The notes below the pieces were generated by a model. That model did not search any database, was not told the DNA's origin, and saw nothing but the letters and a program-made list of their open reading frames with translations. The position numbers were made by a program, and so were the translations under genes. A stretch of 64,000 nt of DNA from Shewanella fodinae. Its GTDB lineage: Bacteria > Pseudomonadota > Gammaproteobacteria > Enterobacterales > Shewanellaceae. The stretch covers positions 186,760 through 250,759 of the forward strand of contig NZ_BMXW01000002.1 of assembly GCF_014651955.1 (NCBI RefSeq), given 5' to 3'. Of the stretch, positions 26,836-36,117 are shown one piece after another (the stretch's first letter is position 1; every line of letters starts with the position of its first letter).

Positions 26836-28014
26836 TTATGCACCCTTATTGTCACGAGTGGTGGTTACTGTCATCCCTGGTCGGATCCGTTGCAAACCAT
26901 TAACAATCACTTGATCACCGCTATTGAGCCCAGCCGTGATCACCCGTTTGCCATTGACAACAGCCCCGAGGGTGACTGCGCGATATTCTGCTTGTTGCTG
27001 GCTATTGATCACCATGACAAACTTGTTTTCTTGATCGGTGCCAATAGCGCTTTCATTCAGCAACACGCCTTGACTCAGCTGTGCTTGCCCCAGGTTTAAC
27101 CTGACGAACTGACCGGGAATTAACTGTTCGTCTTCGTTTGCAAAAATCGCCCGCATATTGAGAGTGCCACTGCTGCTGTCGATGCGGTTATTGATAAGCT
27201 GCAGTTGACCGCGGAGGTTATTACCACTGCTGGTACTGACTTCTACTGGGATTGCTGCGAGTTGCTTTGCCAATGGTTGTTGGCGGTCAATATTGGCCAA
27301 TAGCGCCGCAGCGGTGGCGTCGTCTACATCAAAGTTCACATAGACGGGGGAGACGGACACTATGGAGGTGAGGGCAGTGGTATTACTGCCCGCCGCCACT
27401 AGATTACCCTCGGTGATGGCCAGTTTACCGATTCGTCCGGCCACAGGGGCATGGATCTCGGTGTATGATAAATTTAACTTAGCAACCTGCAATTCAGCTC
27501 TAGCGGCGTGTAGATTAGCCAACGCGGCATCGGCATTATTTTTCAATTGCTCCAGTGCCGTTTCAGCAATGAGTTGTTGTTTCCATAAGCGTTTTGACCT
27601 TTGATACTCAAGATGCGCCTGCGCACTTTGGGCTGCAGCCGCGGCTACGTTAGCTGCTGCGCGATCAACTTCGGCAATATAAGGGGCTTGATCCAGCGTC
27701 AGCAATAACTGACCCTGCTGCACATAACTGCCTTCTTCAAAATGAACCTTTTGCAACATGCCCGATACTCGTGCATGTACCTCTACATTGTGGATAGCGG
27801 CAACATTACCTGAATACTGATGCCATTCCATGAAGCTCTGAGGCTCAATGTTTACAGCCGTTACCGTTACGGCGGGCATCGACATGGTTTCAGCACTGTT
27901 GGCTGCAGCTTGTTGTGACATCAGCGAGATTACCGTTGGTGCCCCGACGGCGAAGGCTATCGCAGTCATGGCCGTCAGATACCGACGTCTGGTTATTAAA
28001 GCGATGGGATTCAT
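26836..28014 (-). CDS. RND efflux periplasmic adaptor (membrane fusion protein, MexE/OqxA type)
   Basis: Bridges the RND permease and the outer-membrane channel. The 392-aa protein has an N-terminal membrane segment (AMTAIAFAVGAPTVISL), then the biotinyl-lipoyl-like halves flanking a coiled coil: IHNVEVHARVSGMLQKVHFEEGSYVQQGQ (about 75-103) and ELQVAKLNLSYTEIHAPVAGRIG. A helical hairpin of about 70 residues (AAQSAQAHLEYQRSKRLWKQQ) lies between them. No lipobox cysteine is present, so it is anchored by the uncleaved helix or free after cleavage at AAA-NSA. It is the first gene of the operon with the permease. A NAD(P)-binding protein gene precedes it by about 100 bp on the same strand. Confidence 0.9.
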   Translation of the reverse strand: MNPIALITRRRYLTAMTAIAFAVGAPTVISLMSQQAAANSAETMSMPAVTVTAVNIEPQSFMEWHQYSGNVAAIHNVEVHARVSGMLQKVHFEEGSYVQQGQLLLTLDQAPYIAEVDRAAANVAAAAAQSAQAHLEYQRSKRLWKQQLIAETALEQLKNNADAALANLHAARAELQVAKLNLSYTEIHAPVAGRIGKLAITEGNLVAAGSNTTALTSIVSVSPVYVNFDVDDATAAALLANIDRQQPLAKQLAAIPVEVSTSSGNNLRGQLQLINNRIDSSSGTLNMRAIFANEDEQLIPGQFVRLNLGQAQLSQGVLLNESAIGTDQENKFVMVINSQQQAEYRAVTLGAVVNGKRVITAGLNSGDQVIVNGLQRIRPGMTVTTTRDNKGA

Positions 28015-28118
28015 AGTTTTTCTCTCTCAAACAGACAATAGTTACCCTGCTGTCGGCGCTTATTGCCGCCAGCGTTAATTCAGTAGGTGATGACTAGGCC
28101 CCTCGGACCTCTGGAAAA

Positions 28119-28715
28119 TTACAGTTTGTGAACGCCTATGCTTTCACCATATTTTTGATAATCGGCACTGATCACCTGGACGATGAGATCAGCAACGCTC
28201 TTACGTGATACGGTGGCATCTGGGTGAATAAAGGCTTCCCCTTTTTGAGTCGTGCCATAGCTGATTTCATCCCGGTTATTGAGGCATGCCGGGCGGATGA
28301 TGGTGTAGTCCAGTCCAGACTGCTCAATGATCTGCGTGGCATCGCGGTAGGGTTGCAAAATGCTACCAAACGGTGCGCCCGGAATTTCGTCGTAAACCCC
28401 CATAGAGGTGACAAAGACCAAGCGCCGGATACCGGTATCGCGCATGGTTTGCACCACCGCTTGACTATGTGCTGCCATATTGCCGCATAAGTTGGCATAT
28501 ACCAGATCCTGGCCGGACATTGCACCATATAAGGATTCTTGGTCTTCGACCTCTCCAGCGAATAAACATATCCGAGGATGTCCAGACAGATGATGCAACT
28601 GTTGTTCATCGCGTAGAAACAGCGTCAGTTTCACATCCAATTGCTCTAGCAATCTATAGATAACCTGCTGTGCTATCAGACCGGCAGCGCCCAAAATCAG
28701 GATATTACGCATCAT
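28119..28715 (-). CDS. NAD(P)-binding Rossmann protein (atypical SDR, SDR_a5-like)
   Basis: A 198-aa NAD(P)H-binding protein of the NmrA/SDR_a5 kind. The N-terminal nucleotide motif is ILILGAAGLIAQQVI (GxxGxxA/G). It lacks the full SDR catalytic YxxxK pattern: the central strand reads LVFVTSMGVYDE, with S and Y present, and the substrate region is YTIIRPACLNNR. Such proteins act as quinone or aldehyde reductases, or as redox sensors. It is divergent from a LysR gene (128 bp gap) and lies upstream of the RND operon. The trio resembles the mexT-mexS-mexEF arrangement of Pseudomonas in its logic, though MexS is a different (zinc-type) oxidoreductase. Start could be either of two adjacent ATGs (28715 or 28712). 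Confidence 0.82.
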   Translation of the reverse strand: MMRNILILGAAGLIAQQVIYRLLEQLDVKLTLFLRDEQQLHHLSGHPRICLFAGEVEDQESLYGAMSGQDLVYANLCGNMAAHSQAVVQTMRDTGIRRLVFVTSMGVYDEIPGAPFGSILQPYRDATQIIEQSGLDYTIIRPACLNNRDEISYGTTQKGEAFIHPDATVSRKSVADLIVQVISADYQKYGESIGVHKL

Positions 28716-28842
28716 AAACTCTCGCCGACGACCAGCTCGTGGAGTTGGTTGTAGTAGTGGGATATGGCGCTAGTTTACATATTGTGAGTTATTTGATTAG
28801 ATGGAATAATCGGGATTTAGTTATAAGTATGTCTAATTAATT

Positions 28843-29751
28843 ATGGCTCAGGAAAACTTTAACGACCTTCATGCCTTTATCTGGGTGGCCCGCGAAGGCA
28901 GTTTTACCAAAGCAGCAGCACGACTAGGTGTTTCCCAATCGGCGCTTAGCCAAACCTTACGAAATTTAGAAAAACGCTTGGGGATCCGTTTGCTCTCTCG
29001 CACTACCCGCAGTGTATCAACTACTTATGCCGGAGAACGGCTATACAGCAAATTGGCACCTTTATTTGAAGATGTCAGTCAGGAATTGGAAAATCTAAGT
29101 GAACTGCGGGATAAACCAACGGGGTTTATTCGGATTTCGGCCACAGAGCACGCCGTAGACTACATATTGTGGCCCAAAGTACAGGCTTTCATGCTGCAGT
29201 ATCCAGATATTACGATAGAGCTGAACGCTGATAACCGCCTGATCGATCTGGTTGGTGAGCGTTTTGATGCTGGCGTGCGACTGGGCGAGATGTTGGCAAA
29301 AGATATGATTGCTTTGCCCATCGGCCCTGAAATGGAAGGCGCTATTGTTGCATCACCTGAATATCTCGCAAAACATGGTACGCCCAAGCATCCAAAGGAG
29401 TTGATGCAATATCATCGTTGTATTAACTGGCGATTGCCTACCAGCGGTGGCCTTATGGTATGGGAATTTGAAAAGGACGGTGAAGTTTGCAATATCCGAC
29501 CCAATGGGACATTAATCCTCAACACGACAATTTCGGCATTGCAAGCCGCAAAAAGCGGTATGGGCATATGTTATACCTTAAGCGATTTGATAAGCGAGCA
29601 GCTTGCTGATGGGTCATTGGTACAGATTTTAAAAGACTGGTGTCAGCCATTCCCTGGATACTATTTGTACTACCCAAGCCGGCATCAGCGTTCGCAGGCT
29701 TTTTCGTTATTTATCGAAGCCATGCGGTATAACCCGAAGACAAAGACCTAA
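28843..29751 (+). CDS. LysR family transcriptional regulator
   Basis: A 302-aa LysR regulator: N-terminal winged helix-turn-helix (FIWVAREGSFTKAAARLGVSQSALSQTLRNLEKRLG, residues about 9-44) and C-terminal periplasmic-binding-like effector domain. The effector half resembles the CrgA/YafC/DsdC-like group (GFIRISATEHAVDYILWPKV, VGERFDAGVRLGEML). It is divergent from the NAD(P)-binding gene, so it probably regulates that gene and itself; a role in controlling the RND operon beyond is possible. The ATG at 28843 has no clear Shine-Dalgarno. Its ligand cannot be read from sequence. Confidence 0.9.
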   Translation: MAQENFNDLHAFIWVAREGSFTKAAARLGVSQSALSQTLRNLEKRLGIRLLSRTTRSVSTTYAGERLYSKLAPLFEDVSQELENLSELRDKPTGFIRISATEHAVDYILWPKVQAFMLQYPDITIELNADNRLIDLVGERFDAGVRLGEMLAKDMIALPIGPEMEGAIVASPEYLAKHGTPKHPKELMQYHRCINWRLPTSGGLMVWEFEKDGEVCNIRPNGTLILNTTISALQAAKSGMGICYTLSDLISEQLADGSLVQILKDWCQPFPGYYLYYPSRHQRSQAFSLFIEAMRYNPKTKT

Positions 29752-29951
29752 TCCGCTTTCCTTATTGATACGTTGGTCCACCAGATGGAATCTTTTTGAT
29801 ATCTTGGCTCTTAAGTGATTATGCGCAACACAGGCTAGTGCCTGAAACAGCATTTTTATTTCTGGAGTCATCAATAAGCCGAGGGGGAGAATCGGCAGTA
29901 CGTTACAAACAGCAATATCGATGTTTTAGAAACAGGAAGAGAAAATTGTGT

Positions 29952-30028
29952 TGGTACACCCGAGTGGACTCGAACCACCGACCCCTACCATGTCAAGGTA
30001 GTGCTCTAACCAGCTGAGCTACGGGTGT
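29952..30028 (-). tRNA. tRNA-Val(GAC), copy 1
   Basis: On the minus strand the 77-nt sequence folds as a cloverleaf: 7-bp acceptor ACACCCG/CGGGTGT, D arm AGCTCAGCTGGTTAGAGC, anticodon loop TTGACAT (anticodon GAC), T arm GGTGGTTCGAGTCCACT and an encoded CCA. It is identical to the second copy 20 bp away. Confidence 0.97.
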
Positions 30029-30048
30029 ATGACTGGACTTTATCAATT

Positions 30049-30125
30049 TGGTACACCCGAGTGGACTCGAACCACCGACCCCTACCATGTCAAGGTAGTG
30101 CTCTAACCAGCTGAGCTACGGGTGT
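30049..30125 (-). tRNA. tRNA-Val(GAC), copy 2
   Basis: Same 77-nt cloverleaf as the neighbouring copy, anticodon GAC and encoded CCA. Being upstream on the minus strand, it would be the first tRNA of the pair's transcript. A tandem tRNA-Val(GAC) pair is also known in E. coli (valV-valW). Confidence 0.97.
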
Positions 30126-30274
30126 ACGTTATATTGTCAGATGCATGAACATCAGGACGGACGCTATATTAAAGTCCAGTTACAGATCCTGGCAAGTGAA
30201 AAAACGTTTTTTGTTATCGGATGGTGATTTGCTGTGCAACTTTCACTATTTAGCAAAAATAATCTAATAAAACG

Positions 30275-31639
30275 TCATAATTCAATGAGATTACCTTGAC
30301 GGATCCGACGTTGAACCACCCGCAAGCGCCATGCGTAAAGCAGTGCAGCACTGGTTAAACCGGCGATGAGTCCCCCCCAAAAGCCGTAAGCACCAAGTTT
30401 TGGAGTTAGCCATTCGGTATACGCTAGTATGTAGCCAAGCGGCATACCAATGCCCCAATACGCCAACAAGGTAATATAAAATGCGCTACGAGTATCTTTG
30501 TAACCTCTTAGTGCACCAGCAGAAATTACCTGAACTGAGTCAGATAACTGATATAACGCTGCCATAAACATTAGTCCTGATGCCAAAGATACCACTTGCG
30601 GATTGGTGTTATATAACAGTGCGATATCTTTTCTCATCAGCACGGTCAGCAAAGCAGTAACAGATGCCAGAGAAAAACCGAGCATCAAGCCGATTTTACT
30701 AACAGATGCCGACTGTGCTGGTTCGTTACGGCCCAGATAATAGCCAACCCGAATCGATACCGCGATACCAATCGACAGCGGCACCATAAACACGATGGAG
30801 GAAAAATTCAGTGCTATTTGATGGCTGGCAACCACATTTGCCCCCAGCGGTGCAAGCAACAGCGCGATAATTGAAAATAGGCTCACTTCAAAAAATAGCG
30901 CCATTGCCACTGGCATGCCGAGCTTGCTCATCTGGACAATAGTGTGCCATTGCGGCCGCTGAAAAACATCGGGTAAACGGATAGCCTTAAATTTGGGATG
31001 CCACTGCATATAAATAAACATTGTCAGACACATTGCCCAGAGCACTAAAGAGGTTGCCACACCACACCCGGCCCCGCCCATGGCAGGCATACCAAACTGT
31101 CCATAAATAAAAATGTAATTGGCAGGAATGTTAACCGCCAGACCGACAAAGCCAATAATCATCGCAGGCATAGTATAGGAGATGCCTTCACTGCAACTAC
31201 GCAATACCTGATAAATTAAAAATGCGGGTGCCCCCCATAAAATGCCGTGAATGTACTTTTCTGTTACCTGATAGAGCGCTGGCTCCAACGCCATGTGATC
31301 CAGAATGAAACTGGCAGAATCGAGAAACAGCATCACACCGATAGCACCAATTATGGCAATATAGACGCCTTGGTACGCTAATGGTCGAATTTTATCAATG
31401 TGACCAGCCCCAAATTGGTGTGAGATCATCGGAGTAAATGTCAGCAACAGCCCATTGACGAACAGTATTGCCGGTAGCCATAAACTGGTGCCTATTGCCA
31501 CCGCGGCCATATCGGTAGCGCTGACACGACCAGCCATCATAGTATCGATAAATCCCATCATGGTTTGGGTAACTTGTGCCACCAATACTGGCAATGCCAA
31601 TTGAATAATACGTTTGGCGTGAAAAGCTGACTGAGTCAT
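30275..31639 (-). CDS. norM: MATE family multidrug exporter
   Basis: Sodium- or proton-coupled exporter of cationic drugs with 12 membrane segments. The 454-aa protein shows the NorM N-terminal signature LALPVLVAQVTQTMMGFIDTMMAGR, the mirror motif in the second half, and the conserved P-x-N between TM5 and TM6. ATG 31639 is chosen because AAGGA lies 5 bases before it and the length fits NorM (457 in E. coli); a longer reading would run into ribE. The start is only 28 bases from the divergent ribE start, so the promoters of the two genes must overlap each other or the coding sequences. Confidence 0.92.
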   Translation of the reverse strand: MTQSAFHAKRIIQLALPVLVAQVTQTMMGFIDTMMAGRVSATDMAAVAIGTSLWLPAILFVNGLLLTFTPMISHQFGAGHIDKIRPLAYQGVYIAIIGAIGVMLFLDSASFILDHMALEPALYQVTEKYIHGILWGAPAFLIYQVLRSCSEGISYTMPAMIIGFVGLAVNIPANYIFIYGQFGMPAMGGAGCGVATSLVLWAMCLTMFIYMQWHPKFKAIRLPDVFQRPQWHTIVQMSKLGMPVAMALFFEVSLFSIIALLLAPLGANVVASHQIALNFSSIVFMVPLSIGIAVSIRVGYYLGRNEPAQSASVSKIGLMLGFSLASVTALLTVLMRKDIALLYNTNPQVVSLASGLMFMAALYQLSDSVQVISAGALRGYKDTRSAFYITLLAYWGIGMPLGYILAYTEWLTPKLGAYGFWGGLIAGLTSAALLYAWRLRVVQRRIRQGNLIEL

Positions 31640-31667
31640 CACTGTCCTTTGAACCAGAGAGAAAAGC

Positions 31668-32282
31668 ATGTTTACAGGTATTGTTCAGGCCCGCTGCAAG
31701 GTGCTGGCCGTTGAGAAAAAACCAGGGTTACACACCCTGCAGATTGCGTTAACACCGGCATTACTGGAAGGATTACAGACCGGGGCCAGTGTAGCCAATA
31801 ATGGCGTTTGCCTGACCGTGACGCAGGTGGGGCATGATAGGGCGTTTTTTGATGTAATGGAAGAGACATTAAAGCTAACAAATCTTGGGACCTTGCAAGC
31901 AGGCGATGAAGTTAATATCGAACGGTCACTGCAATTTGGTAAAGAGATTGGAGGTCATATCCTATCTGGTCACATCCATACTCAAGCAAAACTTATCGAA
32001 GTTGACCACACTAACAGCCATTATGACATGCTGCTTGAACTTCCGGCAGAATGGATGAAATACGTGCTATATAAAGGATTTATCGGCATTAATGGCTGCA
32101 GTTTGACCGTTGGCGACATTCAGCAAAATCGCTTTAGCTTGCATCTGATCCCAGAAACGTTGCGTCTGACTAATCTCGGGGATTATCAGCCCGGAATGTA
32201 CTTTAATATCGAAGTAGACAGCCAGACCCAAACTATCGTGGATACGGTAGAACGGGTACTTGCCCAAAAAGCGCTTGGGTAA
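31668..32282 (+). CDS. ribE: Riboflavin synthase, alpha chain
   Basis: Joins two molecules of 6,7-dimethyl-8-ribityllumazine into riboflavin. The 204-aa protein has two lumazine-binding barrels of the family: repeat 1 starts MFTGIVQARCKV with ASVANNGVCLTVT, and repeat 2 starts EIGGHILSGHIHTQAKL with GFIGINGCSLTVGD. The C-terminal helix NIEVDSQTQTIVDTVERVL forms the trimer interface. The ATG at 31668 is preceded by GAGAGAAAAG. It is divergent from norM, as in many gammaproteobacteria. No FMN riboswitch is found in the 28-bp upstream gap. Confidence 0.96.
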   Translation: MFTGIVQARCKVLAVEKKPGLHTLQIALTPALLEGLQTGASVANNGVCLTVTQVGHDRAFFDVMEETLKLTNLGTLQAGDEVNIERSLQFGKEIGGHILSGHIHTQAKLIEVDHTNSHYDMLLELPAEWMKYVLYKGFIGINGCSLTVGDIQQNRFSLHLIPETLRLTNLGDYQPGMYFNIEVDSQTQTIVDTVERVLAQKALG

Positions 32283-32288
32283 AACAAG

Positions 32289-32483
32289 CTAATAAAATTG
32301 CTCATCATCAGCATCGACATGCAGTTCGATGCGTTGGTGCTGATGATCGATGTGCATCCGGATGTGGATAGGGTTGCAACATATCCGGCAATCACTGTAA
32401 AACTCCTGATCACCTGCACTTGAGTCAAGTTCAAGTGTTTGTTGGTGACCGCAGTGGGGGCAGCAGATGGTTTGTTGTTTCAT
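32289..32483 (-). CDS. CPXCG motif cysteine-rich protein
   Basis: A 64-aa protein of the small zinc-ribbon family named after its CPxCG motif (here CCPHCGHQQTLE near residues 7-18), with a second pair DCRICCNPI near residues 31-39 giving a four-cysteine zinc site. The C-terminus is acidic and histidine-rich. The family is widespread in gammaproteobacteria, and its function is unknown. It is convergent with ribE, 6 bases away, with its own upstream sequence in the AT-rich region before thrS. Confidence 0.85.
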   Translation of the reverse strand: MKQQTICCPHCGHQQTLELDSSAGDQEFYSDCRICCNPIHIRMHIDHQHQRIELHVDADDEQFY

Positions 32484-32893
32484 CGCCAGTCTCTCTGTTT
32501 GCGGTGGATAGTTCAGTTAAATTATAGTTGATGCATATAACTGTGCTTTAAATAGTAATTTTCATATCAATAGAATTAATCAAAATTATTTTATAAATGA
32601 AAAAATATAAGAAATATTATAAAAATCAAAATAATGATTAATCGATTATATTGACTTTTATCTCATCAAAGCCGTGGCATCAATGAACAAAAACAGTGCT
32701 AATTAATTACAGTTAAATGGCCTGATTTAGTTGCGCCAGCAAAGGCTTATCCTTTAAAATCATCAGTTCGTTTTGTGGACCACAAGGCTCTTGTATTGTC
32801 TTACTCCGCAAAATGCACACGTTCTCACTTTTATTTATACAGAATCAGCCAAGTGGCCCTGCGTGTGGGTCACCACTGGACTAAGGATTATTC
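32484..32893. other. 410-bp thrS leader and AT-rich promoter region
   Basis: The segment 32550-32660 is extremely AT-rich and contains a TTGACT near 32652, so it probably holds the strong promoter (with UP-element-like A/T tracts) of thrS and, on the other strand, that of the CPXCG gene. The last 150 bases are a transcribed leader containing the thrS operator hairpin. No gene is visible. Confidence 0.5.
32849..32879 (+). promoter_or_regulatory. thrS translational operator hairpin mimicking the tRNA-Thr anticodon arm
   Basis: A stem of AGTGG (32852-32856) with CCACT (32873-32877), extended by CC/GG outside, continues to CCC/GGG (32857-32859 and 32867-32869) and a 7-nt loop TGCGTGT. In that loop the triplet CGT sits at positions equivalent to tRNA 34-36, the threonine anticodon CGU. 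It ends 3 bases before AAGGA (32883-32887) and 14 bases before the start codon. In E. coli ThrRS represses its own mRNA through an anticodon-like hairpin at this place, so this matches the known mechanism. Confidence 0.7.
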
Positions 32894-34822
32894 ATGCCTG
32901 TAATTACTCTGCCAGACGGAAGCAAACGCGAATTTGCTAATCCTGTCTCCACGCTAGATGTTGCTGCCGATATCGGCCCTGGCCTTGCTAAAGCTTGTGT
33001 TGCTGGACGCGTAAATGGTCAGTTAAAAGATGCTTGTGATCTGATTACCGAAGACGCTGAACTCTCTATCATCACCGCTAAAGATCAACAAGGGCTGGAG
33101 ATTATTCGCCACTCTTGTGCGCACCTGTTAGGCCATGCCATTAAACAGCTGTGGCCAGAAACCAAAATGGCCATTGGTCCAGTGATCGACAACGGTTTTT
33201 ACTATGACGTGGATTTGGAACATAAGCTGACCCAGGAAGATCTGGACAAGCTGGAAGCGCGGATGCTCGATTTGGCAAAAACTGATTATGACGTCATCAA
33301 GCGCGTCGTCAGTTGGCAAGAAGCGCGTGATGCGTTTGCGCAACGAGGTGAGCCATACAAAATGGCGATTCTTGATGAGAACATCAGCAAGGACGATCAT
33401 CCGGCGTTGTATCATCATCAGGAATACACTGATATGTGCCGCGGCCCCCATGTGCCTAACATGCGCCTCTGTCATAATTTTAAATTGATGAATGTTGCCG
33501 GAGCTTACTGGCGTGGTAATTCCGACAATAAAATGCTGCAACGTATTTATGGCACCGCTTGGGGGGATAAAAAGGCTCTCAAGGCGTACTTACAGCGTTT
33601 GGAAGAAGCCGCAAAACGCGACCATCGTAAGATTGGCAAGCAGCTTGATTTGTATCATATGCAGGAAGAAGCCCCCGGTATGGTGTTCTGGCACCATGAT
33701 GGCTGGAGTATTTTCCGTGAACTTGAGCGCTTTGTTCGCACCAAACTGGATGAATATGATTATCAGGAAGTGAAAGGTCCATTCATGATGGATCGAGTCC
33801 TGTGGGAGCGCTCTGGTCACTGGGACAAGTACTCTGAAGCCATGTTCACCACCTCCAGTGAAAACCGTGAATATGCGATTAAGCCCATGAACTGTCCGGG
33901 GCATGTACAGATTTTTAATCAAGGGCTTAAGTCATATCGTGATCTGCCATTGCGCATGGCTGAATTCGGTAGCTGCCACCGTAATGAACCGTCAGGCTCC
34001 CTGCATGGTCTGATGCGGGTCCGCGGTTTTACTCAAGATGATGCTCATATTTTCTGTGCTGAAGAACAGGTACAACAGGAAGTAAGCAGTTGTATCCAGA
34101 TGGTGTATGACATCTATTCGACATTTGGCTTCCAGAATATTGTGGTCAAACTGTCCACTCGTCCCGAAAAACGGATTGGAGACGATGCGATGTGGGACCG
34201 AGCGGAAGCTGCGTTAAAACAGGCACTGACCAACAACCATATCGAATATGAAATCCTGCCGGGCGAGGGCGCTTTCTACGGTCCTAAGATCGAGTTTACC
34301 TTACATGACTGTCTAGATCGTGCATGGCAGTGCGGCACCGTACAGTTGGACTACGCATTACCGGGGCGTCTGGGCGCAACTTATGTGGCTGAAGATAATA
34401 GTCGCCAGGTGCCGGTGATGATCCATCGCGCCATTTTAGGGTCGCTTGAGCGTTTCATTGGTATTTTGATCGAAGAATATGCCGGTAAATTCCCAGTATG
34501 GTTGGCACCTGCACAGGTTGTGGTGATGAATATCACGGATAAGCAGTCTGATTACGTTGAAGAAGTCGTTGGTTTCTTTAAGTCTCATGGCATTAGAGCT
34601 TGTAAAGACTTGAGGAATGAGAAGATTGGCTTTAAAATACGCGAGCACACATTGCGAAGGGTTCCCTATTTGCTGGTTGTAGGCGATCAGGAAATGGAAA
34701 ATCGGGAAGTCGCAGTACGCACCCGGGACGGGGTCGACTTAGGCAAAATGAGCATAGAGGCTTTTGCAGCCCAAGTAACTAAACAGATTTCGCTCCGTAG
34801 TCTTGAATTGTTGGAGGAATAG
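32894..34822 (+). CDS. thrS: Threonine--tRNA ligase
   Basis: Charges tRNA-Thr with threonine. The 642-aa protein has the TGS domain (1-61), the editing/SAD domain with [10 protein letters not shown] (about residues 73-82) and [12 protein letters not shown], the class II catalytic core (motif 1 near residue 290, motif 2 with [30 protein letters not shown], motif 3 [14 protein letters not shown]), and the anticodon-binding domain from about 535. Zinc ligands expected in NCPGH, DDAHIF and MIHR are present. It matches the E. coli length (642 aa). AAGGA lies 6 bases before the ATG. It is the first gene of the translation operon thrS-infC-rpmI-rplT. Confidence 0.98.
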   Translation: MPVITLPDGSKREFANPVSTLDVAADIGPGLAKACVAGRVNGQLKDACDLITEDAELSIITAKDQQGLEIIRHSCAHLLGHAIKQLWPETKMAIGPVIDNGFYYDVDLEHKLTQEDLDKLEARMLDLAKTDYDVIKRVVSWQEARDAFAQRGEPYKMAILDENISKDDHPALYHHQEYTDMCRGPHVPNMRLCHNFKLMNVAGAYWRGNSDNKMLQRIYGTAWGDKKALKAYLQRLEEAAKRDHRKIGKQLDLYHMQEEAPGMVFWHHDGWSIFRELERFVRTKLDEYDYQEVKGPFMMDRVLWERSGHWDKYSEAMFTTSSENREYAIKPMNCPGHVQIFNQGLKSYRDLPLRMAEFGSCHRNEPSGSLHGLMRVRGFTQDDAHIFCAEEQVQQEVSSCIQMVYDIYSTFGFQNIVVKLSTRPEKRIGDDAMWDRAEAALKQALTNNHIEYEILPGEGAFYGPKIEFTLHDCLDRAWQCGTVQLDYALPGRLGATYVAEDNSRQVPVMIHRAILGSLERFIGILIEEYAGKFPVWLAPAQVVVMNITDKQSDYVEEVVGFFKSHGIRACKDLRNEKIGFKIREHTLRRVPYLLVVGDQEMENREVAVRTRDGVDLGKMSIEAFAAQVTKQISLRSLELLEE

Positions 34823-34825
34823 GTC

Positions 34826-35368
34826 ATAAAGATCAAAAAAACAGCAGGCCGTCAGGCGGCCCCGAACAGAATCAATGATGAAATTACCGGCGTATCAGAA
34901 GTACGATTGGTAGGGATTGAAGGAGAGGCTCTTGGAGTTGTTGGTATTAGACAAGCCCAAGAACAAGCTGATGAGGCCGGATTAGATCTGGTTGAGATTA
35001 GCCCAAATGCCGAGCCGCCTGTATGCCGTATCATGGACTACGGTAAGTTTTTGTTCGACAAGGCGAAGGCCCAAAAAGAACAGAAGAAGAAGCAGAAACA
35101 GGTCCAGGTGAAGGAAATCAAATTCCGCCCTGGTACTGATGAAAACGACTATCAGGTAAAACTACGCAACCTGGTTCGTTTTCTAGAAGACGGAGACAAA
35201 GCGAAAGTTACGTTGCGTTTCCGCGGGCGTGAACTGGCACACCAAGGGCTGGGTATGGAACTATTGAACCGTATCAAAGCCGATCTTGATGAAGTTGCAG
35301 TGGTGGAGGCTTTCCCGAAAATGGAAGGTCGTCAGGCTGTGATGGTGCTGGCGCCGAAGAAAAAATAG
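34826..35368 (+). CDS. infC: Translation initiation factor IF-3 (AUA start codon)
   Basis: Binds the 30S subunit, checks the start codon and prevents premature 70S formation. The conserved protein begins upstream of the first ATG (34907): reading back, the family N-terminus ([16 protein letters not shown]) continues to ATA at 34826, 3 bases after the thrS TAG stop. GGAGG at 34813-34817 is 8 bases before it. With ATA the product is 180 aa, exactly the E. coli length; no ATG, GTG or TTG is available between the stop codon and the conserved N-terminus. E. coli infC also uses a rare start (AUU), which lets IF-3 repress its own translation. N-domain (about 1-75), lysine-rich linker ([14 protein letters not shown]) and C-domain are complete. 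Confidence 0.93.
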   Translation: MKIKKTAGRQAAPNRINDEITGVSEVRLVGIEGEALGVVGIRQAQEQADEAGLDLVEISPNAEPPVCRIMDYGKFLFDKAKAQKEQKKKQKQVQVKEIKFRPGTDENDYQVKLRNLVRFLEDGDKAKVTLRFRGRELAHQGLGMELLNRIKADLDEVAVVEAFPKMEGRQAVMVLAPKKK

Positions 35369-35448
35369 TAGGGCATACAAAGTAGTGAGGAAGTTTTTCC
35401 AAACTCGCCTTACGTTTTATTAATTATCCCAATGCGGAGTTTTTAGTA

Positions 35449-35643
35449 ATGCCAAAAATGAAAACTGACCGCGGTGTGGCTAAGCGTTTCAAGAAAACCG
35501 CTAATGGTTTCAAACGCAAACAAGCCCATCTGCGTCACATTCTGACCAAGAAGAGCACCAAGCGTAAGCGTCACCTGCGCGCTAAGTGTTTAGTTGCAAA
35601 AGTCGACGTGCCAATGATCGCACGCCAGCTGCCATACGCTTAG
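35449..35643 (+). CDS. rpmI: 50S ribosomal protein L35
   Basis: A 64-aa basic ribosomal protein starting [23 protein letters not shown], highly characteristic of bL35. GGAG precedes the ATG at a distance typical of ribosomal genes. It lies 80 bp after infC, a gap that holds the L20-regulated leader in E. coli, and 15 bp before rplT. Confidence 0.98.
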   Translation: MPKMKTDRGVAKRFKKTANGFKRKQAHLRHILTKKSTKRKRHLRAKCLVAKVDVPMIARQLPYA

Positions 35644-35658
35644 TAGGAGGATTGAAAG

Positions 35659-36018
35659 ATGCCAAGAGTTAAGCGTGGTGTAACTGCACGTGCTCGTCAC
35701 AAGAAAGTTCTGAAACTTGCCAAAGGTTACTACGGTGCCCGTTCACGTACTTATCGTGTAGCGGTTCAAGCGGTAACTAAAGCTGGTCAGTATGCCTACC
35801 GTGACCGTCGCCAGAAAAAACGTCAATTCCGTCAACTGTGGATTGCACGTATCAATGCGGCTTCTCGTCAGAATGGTCTGTCTTACAGCCGTTTCATCAA
35901 CGGTCTGAAGAAAGCGTCTATCGAAATCGATCGTAAGATTTTGGCAGACATCGCCGTATTCGATAAAGTTGTATTCGCAACTTTAGTAGAAAAAGCGAAA
36001 GAAGCACTGGCAAACTAA
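35659..36018 (+). CDS. rplT: 50S ribosomal protein L20
   Basis: A 119-aa protein starting [23 protein letters not shown] and continuing with [22 protein letters not shown], both diagnostic of bL20. It binds 23S rRNA early in 50S assembly and, in E. coli, represses rpmI-rplT. GGAGG lies before the ATG. It ends the operon at a strong terminator. Confidence 0.98.
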   Translation: MPRVKRGVTARARHKKVLKLAKGYYGARSRTYRVAVQAVTKAGQYAYRDRRQKKRQFRQLWIARINAASRQNGLSYSRFINGLKKASIEIDRKILADIAVFDKVVFATLVEKAKEALAN

Positions 36019-36048
36019 TTAACTAATAATTAGTTGTTGTTGCATTAA

Positions 36049-36075
36049 AAAGGGACCAATGGTCCCTTTTTTACT
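36049..36075 (+). terminator. Terminator of the thrS-infC-rpmI-rplT operon
   Basis: AAAGGGACC (36049-36057) pairs with GGTCCCTTT (36061-36069) around AAT and is followed by a T run. Confidence 0.92.
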
Positions 36076-36117
36076 GCTTGTAGAAATTTGCATTAGCAAA
36101 TTTAGTACCGATAACCG

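Noticed and set aside
29959..30125. The two long direct repeats as a mobile element or attachment site
   Set aside because: They are simply two identical tRNA-Val genes.
31640..31667. FMN riboswitch before ribE
   Set aside because: Only 28 bases lie between norM and ribE, far too short for the RFN element.
32550..32660. AT-rich segment as a replication origin or CRISPR leader
   Set aside because: No DnaA-box cluster or repeats; position fits the promoter of thrS.
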